A stretch of 64,000 bases of DNA from the NCBI GenBank assembly GCA_037976565.1, contig CP137669.1, positions 41,628,912 through 41,692,911 of the forward strand, read 5' to 3'. This DNA comes from Mesocentrotus franciscanus. Taxonomy: Eukaryota > Echinodermata > Echinoidea > Camarodonta > Strongylocentrotidae. Every line of letters starts with the position of its first letter. Position 1 is the first letter of the stretch. The translations under genes and the position numbers were made by a program. The notes under the pieces are model-generated. The model did not search any database. It worked only from the letters and a program-made list of their open reading frames with translations, and was not told where the DNA came from. Shown piece after piece: positions 1-10,789 of this stretch.

Positions 1-290
1 TTTCTTATGTCTAGTTCTAGGTTATTCCAAAGCTTTTGAGCGGCGCAACTAAAAGCATAATTTCCAAGAGTTACTTTTGTTTTTGTGGGAGGTAGTTTTA
101 GAACAGCTTGTCCTGTATACTTCGCAAGATACGAGCATATGGATGCGATTTAAAAAATAATAATTTAGACAAATTATTTGGGACTTGACCATTCAATGCT
201 TTGTAAACAAGCAAAAGTATTTTAAATGCAATTCTCTGCCTTCTTTGCACTATGTAATACGTTGATAGAATTTCGAAGATCATTTTTTTT
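1..290 (-). pseudogene. LINE reverse-transcriptase C-terminal fragment
   Basis: Read on the minus strand, this stretch contains VQRRQRIAFKILLLVYKALN followed by a segment ending in NLSKLL. This is the pattern seen near the end of CR1/L2/Jockey-type LINE ORF2 proteins (a WLPV..R..FK.L...YK.L.G..P.YL block). After DKLF the frame breaks. Another frame continues with LPPTKTKVTLGNYAFSCAAQ and then KLWNNLELDIR, the usual LINE tail where an 'AFS.AAP.LWN.LP..IR' motif is expected. At least one frameshift therefore separates the two parts, and the fragment also runs off the window edge. It is a dead retrotransposon remnant. Assignment to a LINE is good; the exact clade is not resolved. Confidence 0.7.
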
Positions 291-299
291 CGCTGCAGA

Positions 300-704
300 A
301 AGTCATGCCATTAAAAACAAAAAACAAATATTTCAAAACAATGTTTACATAATTTTATAAATCATTACCCAATGAACTGTGGTCTCTCACTGTGCACTCA
401 CTGTTATGCCTTTTAAGCAGTGCCAGATCCAGACAGTGGTTGCAGCAGGTACCACATGTCATTTTCTATGAAATAGTTTATTTACACAAAAGTACAAATT
501 TTGCAAATTGCAAGTGTTGTGCATTATGGCATACGTCTAATACGTATATACGTTTTCAATACAAACTTTTGTTTGCATTACATGAATAAATAAATAACAA
601 ATTCGATCATGGTACTTTCCCTAAAAAGAAGTGAGTATAAAACTAAAATGTTGTTGTCTTTGAGAAATTACTGAAAGGGGAAATGACATGTTACATACTG
701 ATGA
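300..704. other. Non-coding stretch, nothing recognised
   Basis: AT-rich sequence with no protein similarity I can see. A short ATAAATAAATAA run near 586-598 may be another retroelement tail, but it is too short to assign. Confidence 0.4.
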
Positions 705-800
705 TATTTATTTACTTATTTATTTATTTATTTCTGATATTTATACAGGGTGGCCCATATCACCGATTTGGTGGTCTTCTATGAGGCCCTGTTTGGTAAG
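705..800 (-). repeat. LINE 3' end with (AATA)n tail
   Basis: On the minus strand a segment reading GGGCCACCCTGTATAAATAT is followed by an AAATAAATAAATA-type tail (plus strand: a TTTATTTATTTA run at about 705-735). A short 3' UTR ending in 'ACCCTGTATAAATAT' plus a simple ATAA tail is characteristic of CR1/L2-like LINE ends. The orientation matches the LINE coding fragments on either side. It is a truncated tail with no coding part attached. Confidence 0.5.
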
Positions 801-1325
801 AATAAAACAAATAACAGCAGCAAAAACAAAATAAATAAATACAAACGTATATAAACTGGTATAATACAAATTAATTGGTATTCTCATGAAATAACTGATC
901 ATTCAAGAATTATCCTTGATCAATTAAAAGAAATAAGTGAATGGAATTTGCAATTTAAATAGAGAATACATTAGAAAAATGAAATAAAAATAAAATAAAG
1001 AATAGATGATAACCACGTATTTAAAAGAAAGAAGAAAAAAATGATTGAAAACGTACATTTTGTATAATCTGATATGGCATAACACACGGGATACCAAATT
1101 TGTTATATACATATTTACATTCGATAGCTCTTTAATTAATACACTTCGGTTGTTTACAAGAAAGCTGAAAATGGATGCATTACATGTATGCATACATGAT
1201 ATAAAGTTAACCATCTCAACCAAATTTAATAATTTTTGCCAATAGGAAAAATTGGTTAGCTTCGCACGAACCCCCCCCCCCAAAAAAAAAACAACAACAA
1301 CAACAACAAAACCAAAAAAAATCAC
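801..1325. other. Non-coding; probable LINE 3' UTR and homopolymer runs
   Basis: This lies just downstream (minus strand) of the LINE stop codon at 1326-1328. It contains a run of C then A at about 1270-1290 followed by a CAA-repeat. No coding signal was seen; the small open frames here are low-complexity. Confidence 0.4.
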
Positions 1326-1639
1326 TTACACGTCATCTGCAGATAACAGGGCTTTTAGAGTGTGTTTAAAACTGTTCAAAGTAGGTGACGTCTTAATAGA
1401 ACTTTCAAGTTGGTTCCATACTCTAATTCCAGAAATTAGAGGACTATTTTCATATGTGTCCGTCCTAAATTTAGGTACACGCAATGCATCCCTCACAGCA
1501 TGTCTTGTGTTGTGATCATGTAGTGAACTGAAATGAGTTAAATCTGTTTTAATTATGTTGGTGCCATGTCATGCATTGATTTATACATCATCACTGCACG
1601 TCCAAACTGGAAACGTGTTCGAACAGGCATCCATCCTAA
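1326..1639 (-). pseudogene. LINE ORF2 C-terminal end (CR1/L2-like), 3' part
   Basis: Minus-strand reading gives LGWMPVRTRFQFGRAVMMYK then SMHDMAPT and a stop. A different frame continues NIIKTDLTHFSSLHDHNTR, then LRVPKFRTDTYENSP, GIRVWNQLESSIK and LNSFKHTLKALL, ending in TAA at 1326-1328. The order (W.PV..R block, H.HNTR, RT....S, G...WN.L...IK, FK..LK..L) is the C-terminal part of non-LTR retrotransposon ORF2. A frameshift at about 1553 makes it non-functional. The TIR element at 1640-2580 splits it from its upstream part, which resumes at 2584 in the same orientation. Confidence 0.75.
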
Positions 1640-2580
1640 TGCAGGCGTCACACTGTCCCGAAGTTGACATAAGATGGACACACGATGAAGGAAAATTCCA
1701 AATTCGGCTCTGATCGTAAACACATCGGGCCATATCGGGGCATTCGTGAGGGCATCTGAAGCAATCGTATAACCGCCGGTGGATTTTTCAGGCTCCGGCA
1801 GCAACTTCGTGAGCGATGGCAAAATCTTTGGCAAGCCAAAGAATTGCCCGAAGAACTTACGAAGGTTCCCTTTCGTGTTGAATTCGTGTGTCCATGTTGC
1901 CCTTCGTTAGGCCATCGTGAGGGCATCTTGTCAAATCGTGTCATCTTCGTAATTACTTCGTGTGATCATCGGTGCCATCGGGCATTTTCGCCTCACGAAG
2001 ACAATACGAAGGAAACAAGAAGCTGCCCGATCGTCTGGGGAATGCAACACGACTACGTGAAGCCCTCGCAATGCCGTCGTGTAGCCATCGTATTATAGTA
2101 CGATGACATCGAGATGGGAACACGGTGTCGACGAAGACAGCCGAATTTGAGTTTTTTTCTCCAGAAAGTGCCCTCTTTGTTGGTGCCCCCTTTGGAAGTC
2201 GCTCCGCAGCCCCTACTCAGAGCATCAATAATCTCCGATCAGCAATTGAATTTCCACGGTCGGCCGAAGGTTTTATACCATCGGGAGGTCACCTGACGCC
2301 TTCGTGATCTAGTTCGAACGCATCGTACTCACAATACGACGTCGTGTAGCCATCGTGTGGCCTTCGTGTGGCCTGCGGGTGAACTACTTAATAAAAATTC
2401 ACATCTTCGTGTTGCCTTCGTGTGTGGTTCGGGTGCCATCGTGTGACCTTCTGTATCCATCGTACTTGCTTCGGCTGTTGATTGGCTTTTGACCAAGTTC
2501 GGGGCATCTTCGTGCGAAATTCAAAATTAGATATTCGTGTGTCCATCTTATGTCAACTTCGGGACAGTGTGACGCCTGCA
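1640..2580. mobile_element. 941-bp TIR element (PIF/Harbinger-like MITE), TSD TAA
   Basis: The two ends are perfect 46-bp inverted repeats (1640-1685 and 2535-2580) starting TGCAGGCGTCACACTGTCCC. They are flanked by the direct repeat TAA at 1637-1639 and 2581-2583. A 3-bp TAA/TTA target duplication is the hallmark of PIF/Harbinger elements. The interior is rich in degenerate 'CATCGTGTGGCCTTCGTG'-type subrepeats and encodes no transposase that I can recognise, so it is non-autonomous. It sits inside a LINE ORF2: the duplicated trinucleotide is the same TTA leucine codon on both sides. Confidence 0.85.
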
Positions 2581-2583
2581 TAA

Positions 2584-2725
2584 AGGAGGTGGGAGCCCTG
2601 CTCAGACCAAACCGAGGAACAGTAATCGAAATGAGGAAGAACGATGGCATTATATAGAAGTTTCAGAGATCTTGTTGGAACATAACTTTTGGCTCGCTTA
2701 ATCACACTTGTATTGTTTCCACATG
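2584..2725 (-). pseudogene. LINE ORF2 reverse-transcriptase segment, 5' part of the split copy
   Basis: Minus-strand translation includes NNTSVIKRAKSYVPTRSLKL and LLYNAIVLPHFDYCSSVWSE. This matches the conserved 'L.RAK..vp...L..LYNaivlPhfdYCs.vW' block that lies upstream of the C-terminal W.PV motif in CR1/L2/Jockey-like LINEs. It is the upstream half of the copy at 1326-1639. The residues that normally lie between this block and LGWMPV (roughly 35 in relatives) are missing, so the LINE was already internally deleted before the TIR element landed. Confidence 0.75.
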
Positions 2726-2744
2726 TTCCGTCCATATGGGCGGC

Positions 2745-3215
2745 CAAAGGGGTCAAAATTAACGTGACTTCAAACAAAGGACAGTCATAGACAGACAAAG
2801 GACGTAGCGAAACAAACAAAGACTTAGAATGGTGAAAGGTCCATGTCAAACGAACAAAGGACGTTTAGAAACACACGAAGGACGATTAGAAACAAACAAA
2901 GGACGATTAGAAACAAAGGACGATTCGAAACAAACAAAGGACGATTCGAAACAAACAAAGGACGATTAGAAACAAACAAAGGACGATTGGAAACAAAGGA
3001 CGATAAGAAACAAACAAAGGACGATTAGAAACAAACAAAGGACGATTGGAAACAAACAAAGGACGATAAGAAACAAACAAAGGACTATTAGAAACGACCA
3101 AAGGACGATTAGATACGGACGTCAAACCTTGAATCATGAAAGATCTATGCCAAACGAACAAAGGACGATCAGAAACAAACAAAGGACGATGAGAAACGAA
3201 CTGAACATATGAGGG
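2745..3215. repeat. ~21-bp minisatellite, 'GAAACAAACAAAGGACGATT' units
   Basis: Tandem units of about 21 bp (some 13-17 bp) with the core ACAAAGGACGATTAGAAAC, well ordered from about 2870 to 3110 and ragged on both sides. Open frames on either strand through this block are by-products of the periodicity. Confidence 0.85.
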
Positions 3216-3244
3216 CAACAGAGGGCGTACTCGAGGTTTTTCTA

Positions 3245-3885
3245 ATACGTGCCTTCACGGTTGTTTCAACGCAAAGCATGCCGGGACAGATTTTAAGTAC
3301 GGCAGTAGATTTTCACCTTCGCCGCGATCAGCTTTTCCATTGCCAACAACGGGATTTTTATCCCGTCGAATCAACATCATAATCTTGTACAGGATGCGTT
3401 ATTCTACAGTGATTTTCTTTCATTCCAGTATCATTTGTACAGTAAGAAACCAAAGTTTGTGATTGTGTATTGTTATGACGATCCTTCAAAAAATAAAGCT
3501 GATAATACGAAGTAAAGTGGGCTAATGAGAGTGGGTTCCTTGGTATGAATATGTAGTCCCATATGTTCAAATGTGTGTGTGTGAAGTTTGGGTCGGTGGT
3601 TTGCCTTTTAAGCTGCTAAACATTCGTGTTTTAGGTTGAAGGATCGTCATAAAAATACATAATCACAGACTTTGGTTTATTACCGTACAAATGATACTGG
3701 AATGAAAGAAAATCACTGCAGAATAACGGATCCTGTACAAGATTATGATGTCATGTTGATTCGACAGGATAACATTCCCGTTGTTGGCAATGGAACAGCT
3801 GATCGCGGCGAAGGTGAAAATCTACTGCCGTACTTAAAATCTGTCCCGGCATGCTTTGCGTTGAAACAACCGTGAAGGCACGTAT
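3245..3885. mobile_element. 641-bp foldback (snapback) element with TA duplication
   Basis: Two near-identical inverted arms of about 245-250 bp (3245-3489 and 3636-3885) surround a ~146-bp spacer. The ends read ATACGTGCCTTCACGGTTG and its complement. TA at 3243-3244 and 3886-3887 flanks them, as for Tc1/mariner-type MITEs. Both arms contain the same short open frame (…NDTGMKENHCRIT…) on opposite strands, which is simply the consequence of the inversion. No transposase is present. A transcript across it would fold into a long hairpin. Confidence 0.8.
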
Positions 3886-3889
3886 TAAT

Positions 3890-4755
3890 CTACTACCTCG
3901 TAGGCTCATACAGTCTATGGCTCATGCAGTCAGTCCGCAGTAATATAGTGTGTGTGACTCTCGCTAAGAGAACGTACTGCGTAGACCGTATGCACAAAAA
4001 TAAAAATGTTTATGAATACGCAAATGAGTTTACGGTGCATGCATCACTCATTTGAAGTCATCGTAATGTAGCGTCCTTAAAATGGTTTTGCCTCATTTTG
4101 GTACCAAATGAAAGGAAATAAATTGAACTTTCACTTCTTCATATCCTTTTCATGATATTTCAACGAAATTTGGGTAGATGACGAAAACTCTTCGTTTAAA
4201 ATTGAACCCCCATTTGACTTTCAACACTTCTAGAGCTGAGATAGCGTTAAGCCTAAAAATGTAATCCCCCTCCCCCTCCTGCCGAGACCTTGAACGGGTG
4301 AGAGAGAGAGAGAGAGAGATAAGCATGATAGAGGGAGAGTTTTCAGAGTTAAAATTGTTGTTATATCGCCAATCCTGGGTCATTTTGCTTCGTTCGAACT
4401 TTCATTTTGGTATTCATCTAAATTACGAGTGACTTTTGGACATGAAAATATATTTTAAAAAGCAAAATATATATTTCCTACTTCTCATTTCCTTTCAGCC
4501 AGAGCCCCAGTAAGAGTTTGTTTACACTAAGATGATGAAGAGTACAGCTGCAATCCAAACATCATCTCTCATGCACGCAGATCGAGCTGCAGGCAAGGCT
4601 CTGTCCAAGTTTTAACGAGAGAAACGAAAGTGGGGTCATGATACCATCTCCTTGGTGATGTACATTGGTTCCTGTGTTATAGTGGTGGGGTATAGTTTTA
4701 ACGGGAGCTTTTCGTGGTGAAATGCGAATAATTTATCATGCCAAAAATAAAAAAA
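3890..4755. other. Non-coding stretch, nothing recognised
   Basis: No convincing exon. A (GA)n microsatellite lies at about 4302-4318 and a short C-rich run at 4267-4280. Otherwise unique-looking sequence. Confidence 0.4.
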
Positions 4756-5046
4756 CAACTTCTTCATTACTGTAGCACGATGATCATGGCCACAACCAGG
4801 GCCCTGGGAACGATTTTTTTCTCCGCATCGTCATCTGGTCAAACTCCCCTTAGCAAAAAGCTAGATTCGCCCCTGCTATTTAATCTTCACAAAGATCAAT
4901 CACTCAGACGAACATATTAGAACCAGACTTAGAAAAAGAAAGAAAGAATATACACGTATATATATCTCAGCACCCCCGGTGAAAAAAATCGTTCCCAGGG
5001 CCCTGGTTATGGCCATGATCATCGTGCTACAGTAATGAAGAAGTTG
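4756..5046. mobile_element. 291-bp foldback element with 66-bp inverted ends
   Basis: 4756-4821 and 4981-5046 are almost perfect inverted copies. They begin CAACTTCTTCATTACTG and run inward through the palindrome CCAGGGCCCTGG and a T-run. The central part is AT-rich and contains a second transposon-like end (4856-4875). No coding capacity. No target duplication was seen. The CAGGGCCCTGGGAACG motif resembles hAT-type MITE ends, so this may be a chimera of two MITEs. Confidence 0.65.
4856..4875. mobile_element. Remnant end of a CAG...CTG (hAT-like) MITE
   Basis: The sequence AAAAGCTAGATTCGCCCCTG closely matches the right end of the complete 152-bp MITE at 49,698-49,849 (AAAAGCTGGATCCGCCCCTG). 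Only this end is visible here, inside the foldback spacer, so the copy is truncated. Confidence 0.55.
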
Positions 5047-6400
5047 AGTGGTTCTAATTGTAGAGCGCTTTGTTGGGGGAAACCAAGTGACTATCGAAAA
5101 CCAAGTAGTTGCTGTAATTGCTTTCGATGAACAGATTCCAGTTCGTCCTTTGGGCCGAGACACAAACATGTTGTAGAGCCTAATATATAATTATTTATGC
5201 ACTGACCATTCAGGCACATGGTCCTCATCTGATGAAACGCTATATTGGTTAGCTACTTAATGCTGTGGGCAACATCTTCGACATTTCAAAGCATCGAACC
5301 AAGTTTCTTCGTTATTCGCCAATACACTTCTAGGCGACCTATATAGCATAACAACGTATGATCAATCGTAATTGGATTCACATTGGGGACTAAGTCTTTC
5401 GATCTCCCTAGTGATGTATTCTTCACTGTCTGGAGAATGTTCATGCGAAGCTCACAAAGTCAGCATCATCCGTACATCCAGAGGAATTCAAGCATCTGTG
5501 ATGTTTCTTGTGCCAAATTTCTGCAGAGATCACGAAGCGCTGCTTCTAGATTCACTAGGAATAGTATTTGAGGCAGGCTGTCTTATTGTAGGGTGCAGAT
5601 AAAAGTGTTAAAGGGGTCACACATTCCTTTCTGCAGCTGTGGTTCTATAGATGTTTCCGCTAAAAGAATTTGGATGATGCATAATTTCGATTTTTCTAGG
5701 AACGTCTCTAGAACTTATATCAACCGGTCTCTTTTGATTAGAGGCCTATCAAAGCCTGACTCGTATCTAGTCCGAGGATTTCTGCACTTTGTTCGCACTG
5801 TAGGTACACATCCATGCGTTAGCCAAACACAACGCATCTGCTGTTCCCTGGCCTCTGTAGGAACTACTTTGTCAAGCCAGGCCCCAAAAACCTGTCTACT
5901 TTTGTATCACGCGGTTCAGAAACCAACAAAGAGAAAGTTTTGCTCAGTGTCGTCACCTGAACAATAGGTCTGGGGCTGAACAGGGGATCTTGAGGCTTCT
6001 CTGACTTCTGCAATATTATGAGAATATACCACAACTTTTATAGCTTGGGTAGTGCCTGGGCAAATGCTATGGGTAGAACAAGTAAATCTGCCTCATTATG
6101 TAGCAGTTCAGGAGGCAGAAACCCTAGCAACAGACCCGGTCATTGTAGCTTCTTATCATTGATGCCTTCACCTCCTCAGGCTGCATAGGAACCTAAAATA
6201 GGAAGAGGACTCTCCTTCATATGATGAGCTACATTGTATATATCTCCAGGAAACTGGTTCCTAAAGTAATTTCTAGGATGATGTTGACATCAATTTGGTG
6301 TAAGAATATAGTAGCATTATAGTCTCTTGCCTCGAAAACTATGAAATAACATTAATACATTATTCTGCCCTTTCATTTTGAACTACATTACTATCTAACG
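5047..6400. other. Non-coding or unrecognised stretch
   Basis: The longest open frame (5593-5967, plus, 124 residues) has no motif, signal peptide or domain I recognise. It has no splice-site context that would make it an exon. Two overlapping plus-strand frames at 5372-5602 are equally uninformative. I see no repeat structure here. Confidence 0.3.
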
Positions 6401-8000
6401 AGGATGGTGGCCATATTGAATTTCAATAATACGCATGGCGGCCTCTAAGGGCACTTAGCTTGGAGAGTTAAAGACACATAATAGAATTGGCTACAGAAAT
6501 GGAGCAATTGTTTCTCCTTTTTTTATGACTCCTGACCTGATGATCGACTAGAGGCATTAAAAAGGCGCCCCTAGGTAGCCATAGCATATAGGACATCCTA
6601 TAAATGCCAATCCGGTCAATAAATGGCCTTTATAGTGGCCCTATGGTGTGTTCATAACATTTTATCGATTAAGTAGCATCATGATCGAATTTCTTGACGC
6701 TTAAAACATTTTCAAAGCACAACATTTCATTATTATACCCTTCATTTATTCGAAAGTACCTTTAGCTCTAACGGTTGGTTAATAATTGAATTCTGACAAA
6801 ATGGCGGCGCACCAGGAGGCCATCAAACAGACGAAATTAAATATGAATCGAATTCTCTGTACTTGTTAACACAATCATGATAGAAACCTTCATAATATTC
6901 AAGTCCTATCTCTTTTTTAAATTGACTTTCAGGTCAAATTGAAATGTATCCTACTTGTTGACAGGACAACTTATGACGAGAAGTACATGTAGCACAGTCA
7001 TCTAAAGTAGAACACCGTTTATTGTTTGATGGGCATGCTTGTAGGCAGCCATGTTTCAAGTGGCAAAACATGGTACTAATACATGGCATGTACAGGTAAA
7101 TCTGATGACGCCCTTTTTAGGCAAATACATTACACAAATGCCAACAATTAATTTGAATTTTAACCAAAATGGTGGCCCAGCTAGGGGGCGCCCTTCTTGA
7201 TATCAAGTCCGGCGGAACCTTAGCAGCAGAAAATTTGTTCGGCATGGGCCATTCAGTGCTTTGTGGCAATCATGTATTTAGTTACAATTAGTTTCAAGCG
7301 TATCAGGACAATTACCCCCTGGACAATCGCCCCCCCCCGGAAAATTACCCTCCCCCGTAAAACTACCCCCAAGGACAATAAACCCCCGGAAAATTACCAC
7401 CCAGAAAATTACCCCCGAAGGACATCCACCCCTAGGACAATTACCCCCACCCCTGTTCATTTCAGGGGAAGTCTACCCTGATAATAAGTTGTCATTTCGG
7501 GGGGGGGGGGTAATTGTCCCGCTGGTAATGGGCCGGGGGTAGATTGACCTAGAACCAGTTTCAAGTTGTACCTCATTCGTTTAATCATGGCCCCTTCTGG
7601 GCCCCCCTTTTTAGTGTGTCTGTGGGCCCCTTTGCAGCAGAACATTTGTCTGGCATGATGATTTCTGTGGTTTGTAAAATTAACCCGAGGATTCCGAATT
7701 CGTTTCGAGATGTAGGCCTTGCATGTTTAATGTGCGTCAATGCTACGATAATAGGCCTTTGGGCCACATTTGGGGGCGTCTGACGGGCCCCAAGCAGCAG
7801 AAAATTTGTCTGGCATGAGCCAGTCCGTGCTTTGAGGCATTCATGCATTTAGTTAACATTGGTTTCAAGTGGTACCTCGTTCGTTTGACCAAACGCATTT
7901 TGGGGCTCCTTTTAACTGGCTCTAGGGGCCACATGCAGCAGAGGGCCCCTAGCAGACATCCATATTTGTATATACTAGGTTCCTCCCCGAATGTTCCAAT
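6400..8000. repeat. Degenerate tandem repeats with ATGGCGGC/ATGGTGGC cores
   Basis: Diverged copies of a motif of the type 'TTTTGACAAAATGGCGGC' recur at about 6408, 6435, 6800 and 7167. Another motif, 'GCAGCAGAAAATTTGT.TGGCATG', occurs at about 7225, 7635 and 7796, and 'TTTCAAG.GGTACCTCGTTCGTTT' at about 7560 and 7865. The spacing is irregular (roughly 160-400 bp). Open frames in this stretch are short and not conserved between copies, so I regard it as an old, decayed repeat block rather than genes. Confidence 0.5.
7305..7530. repeat. C-rich minisatellite of GGAMAATTACCCCC units with an inverted end
   Basis: About ten irregular units of the type GGACAATTACCCCC / GGAAAATTACCCCC run from 7310 to 7455. 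The complementary form GGGGGTAATTGTCC appears at about 7506-7520 after a short unique spacer. A repeat block closed by an inverted copy suggests a small mobile unit rather than simple slippage. Confidence 0.65.
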
Positions 8001-8386
8001 ACTCAGATATTTGTACCTCGTTTATTTTATCAAATTGCACTGGGCTGCGTGGCTATCAAGTTGATTTTCCGAAAATATATAGTTGCGATCGTGTTGCGCC
8101 AGACTTTCATACAGTCCTTCAGATGATATGACGGGTAAGTGCCCTTGAAAAACATGGAGGACGATATGGGAATACGACAATCTTTGCAACGCACCCTGTA
8201 CATGTACCCCCTCCCCCATTCTCCCTAATTACTAAGAACACCTCCATTCTGGCGATATATCCCATCTGTTTGAAGACAAAAATTTAAATATGGTTCTTTT
8301 AATCACTATGAGGCCGATAATATAGGTTTTCCCGCCCAATTTCATAAGAGTTGCATTCGAATTCATGAATAGGCGTTCAAGTTCGA
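8001..8386. other. Non-coding stretch before the gap
   Basis: Unique-looking sequence with no recognised gene or repeat, ending at the assembly gap. Confidence 0.35.
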
Positions 8387-8886
8387 NNNNNNNNNNNNNN
8401 NNNNNNNNNNNNNNNNNNNNNNNNNNNNNNNNNNNNNNNNNNNNNNNNNNNNNNNNNNNNNNNNNNNNNNNNNNNNNNNNNNNNNNNNNNNNNNNNNNNN
8501 NNNNNNNNNNNNNNNNNNNNNNNNNNNNNNNNNNNNNNNNNNNNNNNNNNNNNNNNNNNNNNNNNNNNNNNNNNNNNNNNNNNNNNNNNNNNNNNNNNNN
8601 NNNNNNNNNNNNNNNNNNNNNNNNNNNNNNNNNNNNNNNNNNNNNNNNNNNNNNNNNNNNNNNNNNNNNNNNNNNNNNNNNNNNNNNNNNNNNNNNNNNN
8701 NNNNNNNNNNNNNNNNNNNNNNNNNNNNNNNNNNNNNNNNNNNNNNNNNNNNNNNNNNNNNNNNNNNNNNNNNNNNNNNNNNNNNNNNNNNNNNNNNNNN
8801 NNNNNNNNNNNNNNNNNNNNNNNNNNNNNNNNNNNNNNNNNNNNNNNNNNNNNNNNNNNNNNNNNNNNNNNNNNNNNNNNNNNNNN
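8387..8886. other. Assembly gap (500 N)
   Basis: Exactly 500 N bases, a conventional gap size. It sits at the left border of the rolling-circle repeat array, so the array's true left end and copy number are unknown. Confidence 0.99.
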
Positions 8887-10789
8887 TGACCACCTTATAA
8901 TTTTGTTAAAATTGCCTTTATTATTATTATTTATTATTTATTAGGTGGGCTGTATATCACAGACCACCTATAATTTGTTAAAATTGCCTTTATTTATTAT
9001 TATTTATTTATTTTTCTTATTTCTGACCACTTTTGTTGCAAGATAACTTAAAAAATGCTAAATCAAATACCTGGAAATTTGGCACACATATGTGTTGGCA
9101 TATAAACAAAGCACAATAAGGTTTTCAACATTGACCTTGACTGATGACGTCATCTAGGCGCCATTTTGTAAAATTTTCTGAAAATATAATGATCCTATCT
9201 TCATAACGAAAAGTCGTTTTTCATTCATATTTATCATGATCAAGGTCAATATCAGTCCGGTCAATTTCAGGTAAAAAACGCGCGCGCATGCGTACGTCCG
9301 AGCGTCTGCGCGCAAAATTTCAAAATGTTCCAAATCGTCTCAAATTCATTTTGGATACGTTTCAGGCCATTTAAGCATTTTATAAAAATCGCGCACACGC
9401 AAAGCGCGCGTTCGCGCGTAACACGATTATACAACATAAAAATCCTTTTTTTTTCTTTCATGATATTTCCCATATTTTTTCAAACAATTTGATACCATAT
9501 TTATTTCTTTATGACCATTAATAACAAGATGAGCGTCCATTCAAGATAAATGTACAGTGCGCGCGAGCTCTTGTAATACATAGCATATATGGGCAAAAAC
9601 ATGCCTATACAAAATTCATTGTAACTCTTCAGAATGGATGGGAACTCCCGATTTGTCTTCATATTTTGATAGATTATGAGTAAGAGATATGATTTCATGT
9701 CTCATTTGACCTCAATTAACTCATGACGTCATAATAATGGCCTCCGAACTCAAAATTTCAATTTGCATATTATGACGTCAGCATATTTTTGAATATTGAT
9801 TGTATCTCTGTAAATATTGATCGATTTTCTTCCAAATGTTGATATGTTCTAGCTGAGACAATTTTCTACAAATGCAGTCACCTAGATTTTTCATTTTGAC
9901 AAAGGTATCATGGCGTATTTTTGCGATTAAAGGAGGCATGTCAATTTTTCACATTTTGCGTGTATTCTCTATGGGACATGACTTTTTCAAAACAGGATTC
10001 TACATTCCTGTCTTTTGTGAGCAATATCTCCGTCATTTTAGTTTTGTTTTCACTGAGCTTCGAGTATGTTTAGCTGAGACAATAAGCTATCACTAATGCC
10101 CTTTATTTTTCGATCAGATGCCAGGATCATGCTCATATTTCACTTGCAAAGTGGGATTTGAGAATTTCATTTTCCGTTCACGTAATGTCTATGGGGATTA
10201 TTTTGGTATAGTGGTCATAGCACTTGCCTCCCATTCCGGCGACCCACGTTCGATTCGTGGGTCATTGTTTTTGCTTTTGTTTTGCCGTCGTTTAAAATTT
10301 TATTTTATGATCTGCGTCGACTATTATAACATATTATCACATACAATCACAAACAATGTAATAAAATGCCAAATTTTACGTGTATTCTCTATGGGAGGTG
10401 ACTTTTCTGAAATCTTCATTCTACATTCCAGTCTTGTTTGAGCAATATCTCGATTATTTTTGCTCGATTTTCTGCCAGCTTCGGATATGTTGTAGCTGGG
10501 ACAATTTCCTACACAGGATGTCATATTTTTTTAAATCAGATAATGAGATCATGGTGATATTTTAACTACAAAATGTGATTTGAAAATTCCATATTCCGTA
10601 TACGTGTAATGTCTATGTGGAGTATTTTGGTATATTGGTCGCAATTGACTTGAAATGTTGCATGTTGATATAAAAAATTTAAAAAATGTCATTATGTTAT
10701 TTAGATTTTAAGGTTAAAGGTCAAATATACTGTACATGGTTTCTCTAAAACATTGCTTTGTATAGACATGAAATTTGGCACACTAATAG
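8887..10789 (+). mobile_element. Array unit U0 (Helentron-like), 3' end deleted
   Basis: Diverged member of the array. It opens with two copies of the element's 5' terminus (the second, at 8939-9000, contains TTAGGTGGGCTGTATATC), then an AT microsatellite and the common core. It carries the tRNA-Gly-like module at about 10,197-10,267. A second copy of a ~280-bp core-tail segment follows (10,360-10,640 resembles 9,930-10,210), then the M-type tail. It stops at ...CACTAATAG and is joined directly to the next unit's TTTATTTTTCTT. It therefore lacks the terminal inverted motif and hairpin. It is more diverged from the others than they are from each other, so it is an older copy. Confidence 0.8.
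10197..10267 (+). ncRNA. tRNA-Gly-like sequence in unit U0
   Basis: An A box (TGGTATAGTGG) starts at 10,204 and a B box (CGTTCGATTCG) at 10,247. The segment between them ends in a CCCATT-type anticodon region. The T arm GACCCACG-TTCGATT-CGTGGGTC is a perfect 8-bp hairpin. The acceptor stem does not pair, so it is not a functional tRNA. Compared with the copies in U2 and U3 the downstream T-run is broken (GTCATTGTTTTTGC). Confidence 0.6.

Noticed and set aside
2843..3218. Open frames with RFETNKG or RPLFVSN repeats
   Set aside because: Products of the 21-bp minisatellite.
5593..5967. 124-codon open frame as a gene
   Set aside because: No recognisable motif, composition typical of random AT-rich DNA, no splice or promoter context; length alone is not convincing.
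8363..8893. Open frames of about 175 residues on both strands
   Set aside because: They are translations of the 500-N gap.
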